12,786 nucleotides of DNA, from positions 1-12,786 of the forward strand of contig USLU01000108.1 of assembly GCA_900555635.1 (NCBI GenBank), read 5' to 3'. Below, piece after piece: positions 6,871 through 12,786 of this stretch. Source of the DNA: an uncultured Bacteroides sp. Lineage in GTDB: Bacteria > Bacteroidota > Bacteroidia > Bacteroidales > Bacteroidaceae. A program made the translations under genes and the position numbers. Numbering within the stretch: the stretch's first letter is position 1; each line of letters begins with the position of its first letter. The notes beneath the pieces are model-generated. The model saw nothing but the letters and a program-made list of their open reading frames with translations, searched no databases and had not been told where the DNA came from.

Positions 6871-6903
6871 AACCCGTAGTAATCATCACGATCACCACGG
6901 GTT
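6871..6903 (-). other. Strong hairpin between the barrel-protein gene and kdpD
   Basis: In the transcript, AACCCGU pairs with ACGGGUU, and the pairing continues inward to a 14-bp stem (two G-U pairs) closed by the 5-nt loop GUGAU. No U-tract follows directly, so it is not a standard terminator. It sits 23 nt after the barrel-gene stop codon and 28 nt before the kdpD start. It could protect the 3' end of the upstream mRNA or reduce readthrough into the sensor genes. Confidence 0.6.
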
Positions 6904-6926
6904 TCACAAAAATTCATGAGTTTATT

Positions 6927-7691
6927 TTATGGCCTTAAAGTTACGCCAAATACTAAATGGGCGTCCTCCAAACGTGGATTCCATATAGCCTGTACAAATA
7001 TAGGCAATGAAAACTTATCATTAAAATTTATTGCTTTCGTTGCTTTCAAAGCTAGGTTCGTCACTGCAAACCCATTCACATTATACTGCGGAGTCTTATA
7101 AGGAACCACTCCACAAGTAGCATTCAGATCAACTCCTTTCACACTGAACGGATAATTCAGTTCTACGTAAGAAGAGTATGCCTGCTTTTCCTCCCCCTCA
7201 TCAGTCGTTTTTCTGTCAGCACCGGCAAACATGGTATACCATGCGATAGATAACGGGAACTTTTCAATAGGAAGCGTATAAGCTAACCCTGCTTCAAAAT
7301 GATGTCCGGTGTCTCCACTTTTAAAATGGAAATAATTATTGGTAAGTTCTCCATTAGCCACATCAGCTTGTCCGTCCCACCAAAGAGTGGCTACAGAAAG
7401 TGTCGGTCCCGCTTCACCAAACTTATAAGCTGCGGTTAGGTCAATTTCTTTATTACTCTCACTCAAACTGGTTGAGCCCCATGCAGTAAGCGAGAAATTA
7501 CCTACGCTAAATCCCAAAGTCGGCTGAAAGGAAGCGGCTCCCCCCTGATAAATACCACGCCATACATACGAACTTACCAAATCACCTTGTATAGTAAACT
7601 CTTGTGCTTGTGCATTGCTAGTTCCCAACATACATACGGCTGCTACAGCCATTGTTCCTAAAATACTCTTTTTACTAAAAAAACTTTTCAT
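6927..7691 (-). CDS. Outer-membrane beta-barrel protein in the kdp operon (putative channel)
   Basis: 254 residues, ATG at 7691. There is a clear signal peptide: a KK start, a hydrophobic core at about 10-22, and cleavage after AQA at residue 29. The mature protein has alternating hydrophobic/polar strands throughout, opening with LVSSYVWRGIYQGG (about 38-51), and many aromatic residues at strand ends. The opening resembles the Gcw_chp/TorF-like family of outer-membrane proteins, but I hold that family name loosely. It lies between kdpC and kdpD on the same strand. A plausible role is passage of K+ or other cations across the outer membrane to the high-affinity pump (inference from context). 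Both flanking gaps hold RNA-structure candidates, so its expression may be uncoupled from that of the pump. Not seen in the classical E. coli kdpFABCDE layout. Confidence 0.8.
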   Translation of the reverse strand: MKSFFSKKSILGTMAVAAVCMLGTSNAQAQEFTIQGDLVSSYVWRGIYQGGAASFQPTLGFSVGNFSLTAWGSTSLSESNKEIDLTAAYKFGEAGPTLSVATLWWDGQADVANGELTNNYFHFKSGDTGHHFEAGLAYTLPIEKFPLSIAWYTMFAGADRKTTDEGEEKQAYSSYVELNYPFSVKGVDLNATCGVVPYKTPQYNVNGFAVTNLALKATKAINFNDKFSLPIFVQAIWNPRLEDAHLVFGVTLRP

Positions 7692-7716
7692 ACTTTTTAT
7701 CTAATTCTATTTTATG

Positions 7717-7799
7717 TTCCTGTAAAAAAGCAGCGCCCCATCCAACCCTGTTAATTTGAACCGCGGCATAACCCAAACGGTCCGGACAGGAACGCTGCT
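7717..7799 (-). promoter_or_regulatory. Terminator-like stem interleaved with a second stem (attenuator or pseudoknot candidate)
   Basis: In the transcript (minus strand) the order is: AGCAGCG (7799-7793), directly followed by UUCCUGU (7792-7786), a 50-nt loop, CGCUGCU (7735-7729), five further U, then ACAGGAA (7723-7717). The first and third segments are perfectly complementary (7 bp) and are followed by a U-tract like an intrinsic terminator. The second and last are also perfectly complementary (7 bp) and interleave with the first pair. The two stems can form an H-type pseudoknot, or act as terminator and antiterminator. The loop can also hold a 6-bp GGACCG/CGGUUC stem. The element fills the 118-nt gap between kdpC and the barrel gene. 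It matches no riboswitch class I can name. Confidence 0.5.
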
Positions 7800-7809
7800 C
7801 AATCTTCAT

Positions 7810-8382
7810 CTACTTATTGCTTTCCTCTAAAGCGATATTCAATTTCAAGACATTCACCTTTTCTGTTCCCAACAACCCCAAAAACGGTTTTTCTATGCTT
7901 TTATCAACAATCGCTCTTACTTGTTTTTCTGTTAATCCACGTGCTTGTGCTACTCTCTTCACTTGTACATACGCACATTGAGGAGTGATATTAGGATCCA
8001 GTCCCGAACCACTGGCCGTAACCATTTCGGCAGGCACATCCGCACGATTCAAATAAGGATGATGTACAAGGAAAGTATCAATACGCGCTTTCACTTCATC
8101 CAGATATTCTTGATTCGTAGGCCCTTTATTACTACCTGCGGAACTCGTCGCATCATACCCGTCACCGGCAGAAGAAGGACGTCCCCAGAAATAAATATCT
8201 TTTGTAAACATCTGACCCACATTGGCTGCTCCCACTACTTTCCCATCCAGCGTAGCCACCTCGGCATTTCCTTTATTAGGACCCGCTACCTGTGCGAACA
8301 CCCACAGGATAAGGATATAGAACACGGAGAAAAAGACACAAAAAGCAAGTGTTATTTTTAATGACTTCAATAAAGTTTTCAT
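7810..8382 (-). CDS. kdpC: K+-transporting ATPase subunit C
   Basis: 190 residues, the same length as E. coli KdpC. There is one N-terminal membrane helix at about 10-32, then a large periplasmic domain. Family signatures are FWGRPSSAGDGYDATSSAGS (65-84) with NKGPTN following, and the C-terminal SGLDPNITPQCAYVQVKRVAQARGL block. KdpC is the accessory subunit of the KdpFABC complex and is thought to help load K+ onto KdpA. The start is ATG at 8382, 16 nt after the kdpB stop, so the two are co-transcribed and probably translated together. Its stop codon is followed by the structured element upstream of the barrel gene. Confidence 0.97.
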   Translation of the reverse strand: MKTLLKSLKITLAFCVFFSVFYILILWVFAQVAGPNKGNAEVATLDGKVVGAANVGQMFTKDIYFWGRPSSAGDGYDATSSAGSNKGPTNQEYLDEVKARIDTFLVHHPYLNRADVPAEMVTASGSGLDPNITPQCAYVQVKRVAQARGLTEKQVRAIVDKSIEKPFLGLLGTEKVNVLKLNIALEESNK

Positions 8383-8398
8383 TGCTATTGTTTTTTAA

Positions 8399-10432
8399 TT
8401 AAAAGAATAAACCTACTACTAAATCTATCAATTTGATTCCCACGAAAGGAGCAATCACACCACCCACACCATAGATCAGCAGATTACGGCGAAGCAAAGC
8501 ACTCGCACCTATCGGCTTGTATTGCACACCACGCAAAGCCAACGGAATCAGAATCGGAATAATAATCGCATTAAAAATGACTGCCGAAAGAATAGCACTT
8601 TCAGGACTATGCAGATGCATGATATTCAGAGCAGCCAGTTCGGGAATGGCGATCATAAACAAGGCCGGAACGATAGCAAAATACTTCGCTACGTCATTGG
8701 CGATAGAGAAAGTAGTCAGCGTACCACGTGTCATCAGCAATTGTTTACCGATTTCCACAATCTCGATCAACTTCGTCGGGTCGTTATCCAAGTCGACCAT
8801 ATTACCAGCTTCCTTCGCTGCCTGTGTACCGCTATTCATGGCTACGCCCACATTGGCCTGTGCCAGGGCAGGAGCATCGTTCGTTCCGTCTCCCATCATT
8901 GCAACCAATTTACCAGCCTGCTGTTCCTTCTTGATATATTCCATCTTATCTTCCGGTTTCGCTTCGGCGATAAAATCATCCACACCGGCTTTTTCAGCAA
9001 TATATTTTGCAGTTAACGGGTTGTCACCTGTCACCATTACCGTCTTTACTCCCATCTTACGCAGACGTTCGAAACGTTCCTGAATACCGGGTTTGATAAT
9101 ATCCTGCAGTTCAATAACACCAGTCACCTTTCTGTTTACACATACTACCAGCGGTGTACCACCATTGCTTGAGATAGAAGAAATAATCTCTTCCACTTCT
9201 TTCGGAAATTCATTCCCGTCACCTTCCACCATCTTACGGATGGCATCAAAAGCACCTTTACGAATCTGCGTTCCATCTGCCAGGTCTACTCCCGAACATT
9301 TGGTTTCAGCCGTAAACTTAATCATACGTGCTCCTGTTGTATTCAGATTACGCATACGAATGCCCGACTCACGTCCCAATTCTACGATAGACTTACCTTC
9401 CGGCGTTTCATCGGATAAGGAAGACAACAGACAAGTTTCCACAAAATCGTGCAGATCGACACCCGGAGCTGTATGGAAATGAGTTGCTTTACGATTACCA
9501 ATGGTGATAGTACCCGTTTTATCCAGCAGTAATGTATCAATATCGCCCGCAGTTTCAACCGCTTTACCGGATTTAGTAATCACGTTGGCGCGAAGTGCAC
9601 GGTCCATACCGGCAATACCGATGGCAGAGAGAAGTCCACCGATAGTTGTCGGGATCAGACACACAAACAAAGAAATAAGCGAAGCAATAGTGATGACCGT
9701 ATTACTATAATCGGCAAACGGTTTCAAAGTCACACACACAATGACGAAAACAAGCGTAAAACCTGCCAGCAAAATAGTCAATGCAATCTCATTCGGGGTT
9801 TTCTGGCGGGAAGCACCTTCCACCAATGCGATCATCTTATCAAGAAAACTTTCTCCCGGTTGGGTAGTCACCATCACCTTTATATGATCGGACAGTACTT
9901 TCGTACCTCCTGTTACCGAACTCTTGTCGCCACCTGCCTCACGAATGACCGGAGCAGACTCACCGGTAATGGCACTTTCATCAATAGAAGCCAACCCTTC
10001 AATAATCTCACCGTCGGAAGGAATCACGTCTCCTGCCTCACAGACAAACACATCCCCTTTCTTCAACTGTGAAGAACTGACAGTAACGATTTTATTGCCT
10101 TCCACTTTCTTTGCCGGTGTCTCTTCACGAGTCTTACGCAAACTGTCGGCCTGTGCTTTACCACGTGCCTCTGCAATAGCTTCGGCAAAATTGGCAAACA
10201 GCAAAGTGATAAACAGAATGATAAACACGGCAATGTTGTAAGCAAACGAACCCTGTGAAGAATTAACAATGGAGTAGAGCGTCACAAGCAGCATGACTAC
10301 CGTAGCCACCTCTACCGTAAACATAATCGGATTCTTTATCATCATTCGTGGGTTCAGTTTCACGAATGATTGTTTCAAACTTTCTATAACTTGCTCCTTT
10401 GGAAACAAAGAAGCTGATTTATTATCTTTCAT
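8399..10432 (-). CDS. kdpB: K+-transporting P-type ATPase subunit B
   Basis: 677 residues (E. coli about 682). P-type ATPase features in order: N-terminal helices at about 36-57 and 62-83; the actuator motif TGES (156-159), whose serine corresponds to the inhibitory phosphorylation site known in E. coli; the KdpB-type CLIPTTIGG membrane motif (258-266); the phosphorylation motif DKTGT with Asp304; the nucleotide-binding domain with KGAFDAIRK; the hinge motif MVTGDNPLTA; and MGDGTNDAPAL. The membrane segment FSIANDVAKYFAI keeps the Asp and Lys that matter for coupling in KdpB. It hydrolyses ATP to power K+ uptake through KdpA. It starts at ATG 10432, 18 nt after the kdpA stop, with AGAGAAG upstream as a weak ribosome site. 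No defect is visible. Confidence 0.98.
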   Translation of the reverse strand: MKDNKSASLFPKEQVIESLKQSFVKLNPRMMIKNPIMFTVEVATVVMLLVTLYSIVNSSQGSFAYNIAVFIILFITLLFANFAEAIAEARGKAQADSLRKTREETPAKKVEGNKIVTVSSSQLKKGDVFVCEAGDVIPSDGEIIEGLASIDESAITGESAPVIREAGGDKSSVTGGTKVLSDHIKVMVTTQPGESFLDKMIALVEGASRQKTPNEIALTILLAGFTLVFVIVCVTLKPFADYSNTVITIASLISLFVCLIPTTIGGLLSAIGIAGMDRALRANVITKSGKAVETAGDIDTLLLDKTGTITIGNRKATHFHTAPGVDLHDFVETCLLSSLSDETPEGKSIVELGRESGIRMRNLNTTGARMIKFTAETKCSGVDLADGTQIRKGAFDAIRKMVEGDGNEFPKEVEEIISSISSNGGTPLVVCVNRKVTGVIELQDIIKPGIQERFERLRKMGVKTVMVTGDNPLTAKYIAEKAGVDDFIAEAKPEDKMEYIKKEQQAGKLVAMMGDGTNDAPALAQANVGVAMNSGTQAAKEAGNMVDLDNDPTKLIEIVEIGKQLLMTRGTLTTFSIANDVAKYFAIVPALFMIAIPELAALNIMHLHSPESAILSAVIFNAIIIPILIPLALRGVQYKPIGASALLRRNLLIYGVGGVIAPFVGIKLIDLVVGLFF

Positions 10433-10450
10433 ATCTTCTCTAATTCAGTA

Positions 10451-12157
10451 TTACAAACTTAAATGTTCAGCAATCGTGCTCAATGCATGTACCGGGAAGA
10501 ATGACAGAGCGGCAATAATGAAGATAACTACAAATGTCATTACTCCGAAAGTCAATGTATCCGTCTTCAACGTACCGGCACTTTCCGGTATGAATTTCTT
10601 CTGCGCCAGTAGCCCGGCAATGGCAACCTGTCCGATAATAGGAAGGAAGCGACTCAGAATCAAAACGATACCACATGTCCAGTTCCAGAAATAAGTATTA
10701 TCACCCAAGCCTTCGAAACCGGAACCGTTATTGGCGGCACAGGAAGTGTACTCGTAAAGCTGTTCACTCAAACCGTGGAATCCTAAGTTGTTCAACCACC
10801 CACCTTCACTTTCCACAAAATCCGGATGGTGTACATAAATATAACTTGAGATTGCCGTAAACACCAAGATTACAAACGGATGAAGCAGAGCTACAATCGT
10901 AGCGATTTTCATTTCGCGGGCTTCTACTTTCTTACCGAGGAATTCCGGAGTACGTCCCACCATCAAACCGCTGATAAACACTGCAATGATAATGAATGTA
11001 TAGTAGTTCATCCACCCTACACCTACACCGCCAAACCAGGTATTAATCTGCATATTCAACATTTCCATCATACCGGACAGAGGCATGGTAGAATCATGCA
11101 TACCATTCACAGAACCATTGGAAGTTACGGTCGTTACAATACTCCACAACGCGGTTGCTCCGGCTCCCAAACGCACTTCCTTACCTTCCATCGCACCATT
11201 GTCCTGTGCAATTCCCAGCTCATCGATGCGCGGATTACCCCCCATTTCCTGACTGACATTAATGCACACACCGACCAGAAAAGCGAAAAGCATTACTCCG
11301 AATATACTGTAAGCCAACTTCTTTCTGCGGGTATAGAAACCCAGTGCAAATACCATCGCCATCGGGATAATCAAGATAGACCAACATTCTACCATGTTAG
11401 AAAGATAAGTCGGATTTTCCAATGGATGAGAGGAGTTCACGCCAAAATATCCACCGCCATTCGTACCCAACTGTTTAATAGGAACAATTGCGGCCGTAGG
11501 ACCTTGAGAAACCATCTGTTCCTGACCTTCAAGAGTAGTGACTTTCATCTTACCGTCAAATCCCATCGGAGTTCCCTGAAGAATCAGGATAAAACCTACA
11601 ATCAGAGAAAGAGGTAATAAGATACGCGTACAACTTATTACCAGAAATTGCCAGAAGTTACCAATCGTTTTGGTTGTTTTTGCAGCAATACTCTTCATAA
11701 TACCTGCCATAGCAGCCATACCTGTTGCTGCGGTAATAAACTGGAAAAGCATGATGACGAACAATTGAGTAAAATAAGTCAGTCCGCTTTCACCGCTATA
11801 GTGCTGTAAGTTACAGTTCACCATAAAACTAATACAAGTATTGAATGCCTGATCCGGAGTCTGCGGTCCGTTGCCGTCCGGGTTTAAAGGCAACCATCCT
11901 TGTGAAACCAAGAGTACCATTCCCCAGAAAAACCAGAAAGCATTCAAAATCAACAATGCTTTCAGGAATTGTTTCCAGTTCATTTCTTCATTGGGGTCGA
12001 TTCCACAAACTTTATAAATGACTCTTTCGATAGGAGCCATAAAATCAGACCAAGTCTTTTCTCCTCTGTAGACCTTGGCAATGTATTTTCCCAGTGGATA
12101 AGCCAGAATCACCATCAAGGCTATCTGAACAACCACGCCTAAAATTTCTGTATTCAT
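10451..12157 (-). CDS. kdpA: K+-transporting ATPase subunit A (potassium channel-like subunit)
   Basis: 568 residues (E. coli about 557), highly hydrophobic with about ten membrane helices. The four selectivity-filter segments are present: NCNLQHYSGE (114-123), GTNGGGYFG (231-239), TSNGSVNGM (345-353) and SCAANNGSGFEG (472-483). The first filter departs from the TNTNWQ form I recall from proteobacteria, but the Gln that affects K+ affinity (here 118) is kept. KdpA binds and conducts K+ within the KdpFABC complex in the inner membrane. ATG at 12157 is preceded by AAGG about 10 nt upstream, and the gene starts 31 nt after the kdpF stop. It is the first large gene of the operon. Confidence 0.98.
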   Translation of the reverse strand: MNTEILGVVVQIALMVILAYPLGKYIAKVYRGEKTWSDFMAPIERVIYKVCGIDPNEEMNWKQFLKALLILNAFWFFWGMVLLVSQGWLPLNPDGNGPQTPDQAFNTCISFMVNCNLQHYSGESGLTYFTQLFVIMLFQFITAATGMAAMAGIMKSIAAKTTKTIGNFWQFLVISCTRILLPLSLIVGFILILQGTPMGFDGKMKVTTLEGQEQMVSQGPTAAIVPIKQLGTNGGGYFGVNSSHPLENPTYLSNMVECWSILIIPMAMVFALGFYTRRKKLAYSIFGVMLFAFLVGVCINVSQEMGGNPRIDELGIAQDNGAMEGKEVRLGAGATALWSIVTTVTSNGSVNGMHDSTMPLSGMMEMLNMQINTWFGGVGVGWMNYYTFIIIAVFISGLMVGRTPEFLGKKVEAREMKIATIVALLHPFVILVFTAISSYIYVHHPDFVESEGGWLNNLGFHGLSEQLYEYTSCAANNGSGFEGLGDNTYFWNWTCGIVLILSRFLPIIGQVAIAGLLAQKKFIPESAGTLKTDTLTFGVMTFVVIFIIAALSFFPVHALSTIAEHLSL

Positions 12158-12188
12158 ATACTTTTTACCTTAAACTGTGTGTGTTACT

Positions 12189-12269
12189 TTAAAACTTCTC
12201 GGGTTTGATGAGCACATACATCAAATAACCGAAGATTGCAATACCTAATACGAATAATGCTGTGTACAT
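12189..12269 (-). CDS. kdpF: K+-transporting ATPase subunit F (26 aa)
   Basis: ATG at 12269 encodes 26 residues, beginning MYTALFVLGIAIFGYLMYV and ending LIKPEKF. It has a single transmembrane helix (about 2-21), and the GYLMYVLIKPEKF end fits the GYLVYALI-type end of E. coli KdpF (about 29 aa), a lipid-like stabilising subunit of KdpFABC. A strong Shine-Dalgarno AGGAG lies about 7 nt upstream. It sits directly before kdpA (31-nt gap), the canonical position. It is too short for usual gene-length cut-offs and may be missing from automated annotation. Confidence 0.9.
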   Translation of the reverse strand: MYTALFVLGIAIFGYLMYVLIKPEKF

Positions 12270-12289
12270 AATCAATTCTCCTTTTTTCT

Positions 12290-12385
12290 TTAAATATTCT
12301 CAAACCAGTCTACACATTTCCAGAACAGCCAGAAACAAGCGAAACCGCTCAACAGGCAGAAAATAAATGATAGTGTTATTCCCAT
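12290..12385 (-). CDS. 31-aa membrane microprotein upstream of kdpF
   Basis: ATG at 12385 encodes 31 residues, beginning MGITLSFIFCLLSGFACFWL and ending FWKCVDWFENI, then TAA. One transmembrane helix (about 3-22) is followed by a short aromatic, mildly charged tail. The start has a good Shine-Dalgarno sequence (AAAAGG, 7 nt upstream), and the stop lies 20 nt before kdpF with the kdpF ribosome site in the gap. It is the first gene after the candidate sigma-54 promoter, with a predicted leader of 39 nt. It is not KdpF, which follows it. It may be an additional small subunit of the pump or a membrane regulator (inference). No family is recognised. Confidence 0.65.
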   Translation of the reverse strand: MGITLSFIFCLLSGFACFWLFWKCVDWFENI

Positions 12386-12434
12386 GTTTTTACCTTTTAA
12401 ATGATTACTATAAATTTTTACTTGCCATTCTTCA

Positions 12435-12450
12435 TGCCAAATGCGTGCCA
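12435..12450 (-). promoter_or_regulatory. Candidate sigma-54 (-24/-12) promoter of the kdp operon
   Basis: The minus strand reads TGGCACG-CATT-TGGCA. Against the sigma-54 consensus TGGCACG-N4-TTGC(A/T) it matches 11 of 12 defined positions; the one change is the second T of TTGC to G. The invariant GG and GC are 12 bp apart, as required. Transcription would begin near 12424, 39 nt before the first start codon. No TAnnTTTG element is present between 12386 and 12480, so no primary-sigma promoter competes for this role. Confidence 0.6.
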
Positions 12451-12534
12451 CAAAAAACAAAGGACACATAATAAGCTAACATTCAAATAGATACAGGCAG
12501 GCAGTTACTTTCTTGCCATCCGACACACCCTTCC

Positions 12535-12640
12535 ATTTTGAAAAAAGGATTCTATTTTGAAAGGCTTTCCGTTTTTTCGTGATTTCAGAAGAGAAAAAAT
12601 AAACAAATTATCATTTTGAAAGGGGATTTCCATTTTGAAA
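12535..12640. promoter_or_regulatory. Four ATTTTGAAA sites in two 19-bp-spaced pairs (enhancer candidate)
   Basis: ATTTTGAAA occurs exactly at 12535-12543, 12554-12562, 12613-12621 and 12632-12640. Start-to-start spacing is 19 bp within each pair and 59 bp between the second and third sites. Each copy is preceded by CC, CT or TC and usually followed by purines. Relative to the predicted kdp start at 12424 they lie at -111 to -216, the usual range for upstream activator sites of NtrC-family regulators. The same sites are about 100-200 bp upstream of otsA, so they could serve both directions. Confidence 0.55.
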
Positions 12641-12737
12641 AGACAAAAGGAGGATACTACATCTTTATAATCTGTTGATAATAAACGGTTAAGCATCAAC
12701 ATAAGTCAATTGGTACATGCTTTGCGAAGATATAGAT

Positions 12738-12786
12738 ATGAAACTTTATATTATTGCAAACAGATTACCTGTCAAAGTAGCCGGCA
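12738..12786 (+). CDS. otsA: Trehalose-6-phosphate synthase, N-terminus (partial)
   Basis: ATG at 12738 starts a frame reading MKLYIIANRLPVKVAG to the window edge. The (I/V)ANRLPV motif at the very N-terminus is characteristic of glycosyltransferase family 20 trehalose-6-phosphate synthases, where the following residues bind glucose 6-phosphate and UDP-glucose. Only 16 codons are visible. In Bacteroides-type genomes this protein is often fused to a trehalose-phosphatase domain, which cannot be judged here. The gene diverges from the kdp operon; both products serve osmotic adaptation (K+ and trehalose). Confidence 0.75.
   Translation, partial: MKLYIIANRLPVKVAG

Larger units (their letters stand above)
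12386..12737. other. 352-bp divergent regulatory region between the kdp operon and otsA
   Basis: No credible gene lies here. From left to right it holds the kdp leader (12386-12424), a sigma-54-like promoter (12435-12450), an AT-rich linker, four ATTTTGAAA sites (12535-12640), an inverted repeat TGTTGAT/ATCAACA (12673-12679 and 12695-12701), and a weak sigma-54-like match TGGTAC-N5-TTTGC (12711-12725) just before otsA. A 65-codon minus-strand frame at 12505-12702 is judged non-coding. Confidence 0.7.

Noticed and set aside
10880..11617. 245-codon plus-strand frame opposite kdpA
   Set aside because: It lies entirely antisense to the well-conserved kdpA and has a His/Thr/Arg-rich composition typical of a shadow frame, with no domain.
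12505..12702. 65-codon minus-strand frame upstream of the kdp operon
   Set aside because: It runs through the ATTTTGAAA repeats (its KMEIPFQ and PFQND stretches are repeat-derived), has no ribosome site or recognisable domain, and overlaps the proposed regulatory region. It is better explained as non-coding.

Overview
The window looks like a chromosomal segment from a Bacteroides-type member of the Bacteroidota. The evidence is the TAnnTTTG-type -7 promoter elements (TATCTTTG, TATATTTG), AT-rich intergenic DNA with weak Shine-Dalgarno signals, a Bacteroidota-type HU-like DNA-binding protein, and a Kdp locus in which KdpD is split into two genes. No rRNA, tRNA, insertion sequence or CRISPR array is visible.

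Left part (1-2487). A secreted-protein gene leaves the window at the left edge (minus strand), followed by a small four-helix membrane protein gene (minus). A roughly 220-bp intergenic region bounded by AT-rich inverted repeats carries back-to-back -7 elements. Next come aroB (plus; shikimate pathway) and, convergent to it across a 13-bp-stem terminator, an HU-like gene (minus). The leader of the HU-like gene contains four tandem palindromic units at an exact 22-bp period.

Middle (2715-4022). A GMP synthase homologue (minus) keeps the ATP-pyrophosphatase and dimerisation domains. Its N-terminal glutaminase domain is shortened and has lost the nucleophilic cysteine motif and the His/Glu segment, so it probably cannot hydrolyse glutamine itself.

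Right part (about 4253-12385, minus strand, transcribed right to left). This is one long potassium-uptake operon: a 31-aa membrane microprotein, kdpF (26 aa), kdpA, kdpB, kdpC, an outer-membrane beta-barrel protein, a stand-alone KdpD sensor module (KdpD domain plus USP domain, no kinase) and a separate HAMP-PAS-histidine kinase. Neither of the first two short genes is a long ORF; both were read directly from the sequence. The barrel gene is flanked by two strong RNA-structure candidates. One is a terminator-like stem interleaved with a second stem (pseudoknot or switch topology); the other is a 14-bp hairpin. No KdpE response regulator is present.

Upstream of the operon, 12435-12450 matches the sigma-54 -24/-12 consensus at 11 of 12 defined positions. 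At -111 to -216 from the predicted start lie four exact ATTTTGAAA sites in two pairs, each pair spaced 19 bp, which is the usual geometry of an NtrC-type enhancer. The reading proposed here is a Kdp operon driven by sigma-54 and a response regulator encoded outside the window. It would carry its own outer-membrane channel and a split sensor/kinase.

The divergent gene at the right edge begins like trehalose-6-phosphate synthase (otsA), so two classical osmoadaptation functions (K+ uptake and trehalose synthesis) share one intergenic region.
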